64,000 bases of DNA from Hydractinia symbiolongicarpus. Lineage: Eukaryota > Cnidaria > Hydrozoa > Anthoathecata > Hydractiniidae. Position 1 is the first letter of the stretch. Each line of letters starts with the position of its first letter. Below the pieces are notes generated by a model. That model saw nothing but the letters and a program-made list of their open reading frames with translations, was not told the DNA's origin and did no database searches. The stretch lies in assembly GCF_029227915.1 (NCBI RefSeq), contig NC_079875.1, positions 13,077,001 through 13,141,000 on the forward strand. Direction: 5' to 3'. Of this stretch, positions 61,701 through 64,000 are shown piece after piece. A program made the translations under genes and the position numbers.

Positions 61701-62565
61701 AGAGAAATCTTGTGCATGCAGTATGCGTTGCTCATTGATGTAACGAGAGTTTCAGCCAAGGTAAGAGGGGTTGCTATACGAAGTTCATTTGTGATAAATT
61801 CGTAGAAATGGAATATGATTTATTATAACATGTGTTAAAATTCTTTACCGACTTGTGGTAGAGCGTTCGCTTCCAGTGCATGGGGTCTTGGGCTTAAACC
61901 CCCGTTCAAGTCATGCCAGAGACTATAAAAGTGTGAATCTCACTTTTCTCCTTAGTGCTAAGCATGAAAATAGGATTGATATTTTAGACGGTTGTCTACT
62001 TGAGCGATTGCTGCGCTTGCACGACTTTTGTAGCTTAAATAAAAGCTTTAGGTGCACTAGGACCCCATTAGAAGGACCCTCGTTGGTAGCAGTATAAAAA
62101 GGAACTAAAAAGGCTATCCTGGGTAAATAATTTCAATAATAATAATTACTTACATGATGTTACAAGCTACAAAGTGGTTTTTCAAAATCACGAGAAATTA
62201 AGAAATCAAGGCTACTAGGCCCTTTGCTCGGTTTCTTATAAACTTTAGAAAAAATATGTAGTTGACTGACCAGGGTGTTTTCGATACGCTTCTCCTCATT
62301 TCACAATATCTTTGTTGATGAAATTGCGCTTTAAAATAGCTACCACTAACCCCAATTTTTGATAACTTCAGAACACAACCTCGGGAAACCAGGGAACAAA
62401 TCGCATCATGTCCGGAAGCGAATTACAGCGGTGAAAACAATCGATATGAAACACTTGATTGACGTCATATTAATGGACGAACCGAATACAACATGTGAAA
62501 CGAACATTGAACATGACGTACGAGACGACAAACGTGAATGCCCATATAAGGAAACACCCGTTTAA
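46715..62565 (+). CDS. DAPK-family calmodulin-regulated Ser/Thr kinase
   Basis: Exons 46715-46800, 47435-47656, 47853-47991, 48343-48515, 48845-48871, 49169-49321, 49480-49531, 49828-49908 and 50605-50685 join in frame (338 residues). Tail exons 59407-61186 and 62372-62565 follow in matching phase (995 residues in all). The kinase domain (about 20-280) shows the glycine loop LGRGQFAVVKKC, catalytic K50, SREMIEREASIL, HLDIKPEN (D147), DFG (D167), MGTPEFVAPE and SGCSPFLGD. The basic loop RTRTSKAG at 56-63 is the DAPK hallmark. Residues about 296-330 (FKAFVARRRWQ, then FQKLNAITRFSKFLRK) look like an autoinhibitory/calmodulin-binding helix. The tail is Ser/Asn/Glu-rich and disordered, with no ankyrin repeats or death domain, so this is not a full DAPK1-type protein. 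By family such kinases phosphorylate myosin light chain and act in cell death. The link to the tail exons is by phase only. Confidence 0.78.
48610..48800 (-). mobile_element. tRNA-derived SINE, family 2, copy 3
   Basis: In a kinase intron. The minus strand has a B-box-like aggtgcgactcccaactccg and the body cacaacgtaaatgtagtgtt and ttgccaatccatttatgg, matching the other two copies. Confidence 0.65.
50392..50537. repeat. 73-bp tandem duplication
   Basis: Two adjacent units begin gaaataagggcgagttgaag (the second has caag) and end aatagtctattggtgt, with about four differences. They lie in the intron before the exon at 50605. Confidence 0.93.
52815..54272 (+). CDS. Alternative 3' tail exon of the DAPK-family kinase
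   Basis: A 485-codon open stretch begins after ttaactttcttag with CAT ATC GCT in phase 0, the phase left by the exon ending at 50685. Used as last exon it gives an 823-residue kinase; a stop at 54270-54272 and AATAAA at 54585 support that. The sequence is acidic and low in complexity: an early basic patch (KKDNKRKIKQ), an Asp/Glu run (DDDEESDEYTDE), Ser/Thr/Asn-rich middle, and a compact end (GGFVFDFDIIDS, NLYDDYIVIDIE). No known domain is visible. A weak phase-0 donor (AAG|GTATAC at 53931) could instead splice this exon onto 59407, giving a longer protein. It shows no kinase motif and might belong to an overlapping gene. Confidence 0.62.
   Translation, partial: HIATTATLTNPLTPIPDNNTYNPLRDNTNTNAPVKTFRPASSVTPITSCEVELMKNILHSIKVKKDNKRKIKQYVPLDDDEESDEYTDEYSEESLSDNNSSGTEKKKKKYFASDVVSDGDKRIHGTLELLWQQKGKKRKRKIMRIKRQAILYASFSSEISEFELEREATFEGRPISRKISIDDFHTPPEAFKSAVIINEKDFAPDFKYSHRNGQSNKDHPSDIIEEEENMISITPNSSTSTSVSNVVHMNGDISSESDNETSSKVEVFVTNKKNKNRNTSNVEANSDVDSVFMDSVKSNFDTSTPKKPINTQVSSSSNLSITHDNSTTRSMSTNSAYEIVEIFDKFENMQIQTVEESGAVETEYLDFVNIRKVYETIDLEDHMNDNDSSLTRTDSVCSQRSLTPRPFDANDQSNNNPINKVCKTYGGFVFDFDIIDSKSNGIVSSDKSDEINFNLYDDYIVIDIEKKKLTWNESNMSGLYIMLNN
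54585..54590 (+). terminator. Poly(A) signal after the alternative tail exon
   Basis: AATAAA (in tctaaataaaactttt) lies about 310 bases after the stop at 54272 and favours use of that exon as a terminal exon. Confidence 0.5.
55077..55485 (+). mobile_element. Non-autonomous PIF/Harbinger transposon
   Basis: Flanked by TTA on both sides (55074-55076 and 55486-55488). The terminal inverted repeats are about 35 bases: aggccggggcaaaagattcc continuing aacattccatccaaca, and its complement at the right end. Inside is an open frame from an ATG near 55258 encoding MAAAEDMLLLIILSEFSDSD, then KPRRGKTREWV and a QFGIYE motif. This is the layout of a Harbinger transposase N-terminus; the catalytic part is deleted. 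The frame runs through the right terminus into flanking DNA. Confidence 0.82.
55790..56485. mobile_element. Decayed pogo/Tigger-type element
   Basis: The right part repeats ttcgaattatagaagctcga and tcgatttatatgattattcg, and ends tacatggttcaactg before TA (56486-56487), a pogo-like terminus. The left part has gttcgaattacaagggggtcg but no matching cagttgaac end, so the left side is truncated or unrecognised. Confidence 0.5.
56728..57246. mobile_element. Non-autonomous pogo/Tigger transposon
   Basis: Exact TA duplications flank the ends cagtagacgtccattaattc and gaattaacggacgtctactg, near-perfect inverted repeats of over 24 bases. Subterminal ttcgaattaac words recur on both sides. It is 519 bases with no transposase. 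Confidence 0.85.
57568..57701. mobile_element. Short PIF/Harbinger-type MITE
   Basis: TTA on both sides (57565-57567 and 57702-57704) flanks inverted ends agctgaatctccac and gtggagattcgcct, extended by gatttttgtgacga facing cgtcgtaaaaac. It is 134 bases. Confidence 0.65.
61846..62150 (+). mobile_element. tRNA-derived SINE, family 1, in kinase intron
   Basis: The head carries gtggtagagcgttcgc (A box) and gggcttaaacccccgttc (B box region). The body is gagcgattgctgcgcttgca and gaaggaccctcgttggtagc, followed by aaaggctatcctgggtaaat and an (AAT)n tail. It matches the minus-strand copy at 28208-28495. Confidence 0.85.
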
Positions 62566-64000
62566 CAATATTGTAATAGGTTTATCATATAGAAAGTTTT
62601 GATTATAAAGTTATATAAAGTATATAAAAGGATATGTAAATTTAGTATGTGAAAATAAGAAATAAGTTCTGCCTCCAACATTTTTGTAAAGGTTTAATAA
62701 GAAAAATCACAAGTATATAACACGACTATATAACATACTTTATTGGTAAAAAAAGTCGGTGAAAAGTGATTAAATTTCGGCTTTGAAACTAATATTTTTT
62801 ACCGGCTAAAATTTGTTTCCGGCCTTTTTTTTACCGACATATTATTATTGACGTTTTCATTAAAGTTTTTTGCCAATTACAACTGCTTTAAGTGCATTAA
62901 TAACAATAATTGCCAGTTTTTATTTGAGTTGAAATTTTTCTATCAAAAGGAGAATTTTTTGTCTCAATAGGAATTGGTTTGTGAAAAATCGTTTCTTATT
63001 AATTTTTTCAACAAAATCATCCTGCAAAAACTGATAATGTTGGTAAGATTATGCGAATAAAAACTGTCTAGATTTTGTGTAAAGGACTAATATTTTTACG
63101 GACTTAAAATTTGCAGAAGATATATTTTTTATACAAGAGCGATTTGTATTCTTTTACTCATTTTCTGACGATTAAGTTTCTCAGAATATTGGATTGCACT
63201 TTGATTGTAATTTTTACTACACTTCGTCCGTTTTGAAAATAATGGTAGAGGGACGGAGTGGCGAGGGAGCGGCCATGACCCTTCCCTTCAGAGGTAACTT
63301 ATATAATTGGGAAAATTCTACTTTCTCCATTCTAACACAGTAAAATTTTAAAATTGGAATAAAACTTTCACTAATCTGATTTTGAGTTTAAAAAGTTCCT
63401 AAGGCAGTCACAACCATGGTTGGACAACCTTAATCACTGTATTGTCCCTTTCACTAGAAAAATCAAATCGTCAGTCCTATAAAACATGAAAAAATAAGAA
63501 GGTAGGCATTACGCTTGCTTAGCAGGTGCAATAACTCTCTTTTCTTCATTCAGTTTGCATGTATATTTCCATTTCAGATATGCAAGGTATAAACCAAAAG
63601 GTGGTTAAAACACAATTAAATCATCGAAATAATAACGAGTTAAAAAATATTTTTGATATTTTTGATCTCTATCTTAATTAGTACTGAGGGGTTTGCGGTG
63701 AATATGTAACTACAGTCTAAAAAGAAGCTTCACCTTTCCTTGCATTATGTAGTTCCAATGCATTTCGAGGAAGTATATTTGGAATATCGGTGCAGAAAAA
63801 GATCACCATGCAGAGCAAATTTAAAATTACTCAATATAGGGATTTGTAGATATTTCAGGAACACAAGGTCCAAAAGTCACTGGAGTTGATTTTTTACATT
63901 TTTTTAACTATTTTTTTTTAATTATCAGTCTGTAAAATATTGGTGAGTTTTTTAGATTGTGCTGATCAGTTTTTTATATTTAATGTCTCCAATCAATAAG
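62566..64000. other. 3' flank of the kinase gene
   Basis: Probable 3' UTR followed by intergenic DNA. AATAAA occurs at 63056-63061 as a possible poly(A) signal. No further gene is recognised to the window end. Confidence 0.4.

Noticed and set aside
1-64000. CRISPR array, bacterial operon or integrated virus
   Set aside because: Introns, poly(A) signals and SINEs mark this as animal nuclear DNA; the tandem repeats lack spacers and no capsid, integrase or polymerase frame was seen.

Overview
This is an AT-rich, intron-rich animal nuclear sequence: GT-AG introns, one-exon-per-domain extracellular proteins, AATAAA signals, tRNA-derived SINEs and many short DNA transposons. The protein content (an otopetrin-type channel, a SUEL-lectin/TSP1 receptor, a thyroglobulin type-1 module array, a DAPK-family kinase) fits an early-branching metazoan. 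A cnidarian, probably a hydrozoan, is my best guess, but nothing here fixes the species.

Layout. 0-9 kb: mostly repeats (a ~110-bp degenerate tandem array, a 45-bp minisatellite at 2.36-3.72 kb, pyrimidine and AAC/AACC low-complexity tracts) plus two exons of an unidentified minus-strand gene at 1.36-1.75 kb. 9.1-11.5 kb: a single-exon otopetrin-like gene with an in-frame acidic 12-bp minisatellite, preceded by a broken duplicate of part of itself. 11.8-16 kb: transposon remnants. 16.1-22.5 kb (+): a seven-exon gene for a 393-residue type I membrane protein: signal peptide, SUEL/galactose-binding lectin domain, TSP1 domain, Thr/Ser linker with SEA-like domain, TM helix and short tail. 22.5-29.8 kb: mostly empty, with repeats. 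29.8-35.7 kb (-): a secreted protein with seven thyroglobulin type-1 domains, part of it duplicated as a near-identical 1115-bp tandem repeat. 36-46.7 kb: gene-poor, with Helitron, pogo and SINE copies. 46.7-62.6 kb (+): a DAPK-family Ser/Thr kinase with a calmodulin-binding-type segment and two candidate 3' tail arrangements. 62.6-64 kb: nothing recognised.

The genes look like independent neighbours, not a pathway cluster. The most notable signals are the lectin-TSP1-SEA receptor (with one GC-AG intron confirmed by frame), the Tg-1 array whose repeated modules carry a seventh cysteine, the alternative tail exons of the kinase, and a dispersed family of ~115-130-bp elements with non-autonomous Helitron ends. 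All gene models were assembled by eye from splice signals, reading phase and domain recognition; none has transcript support here.
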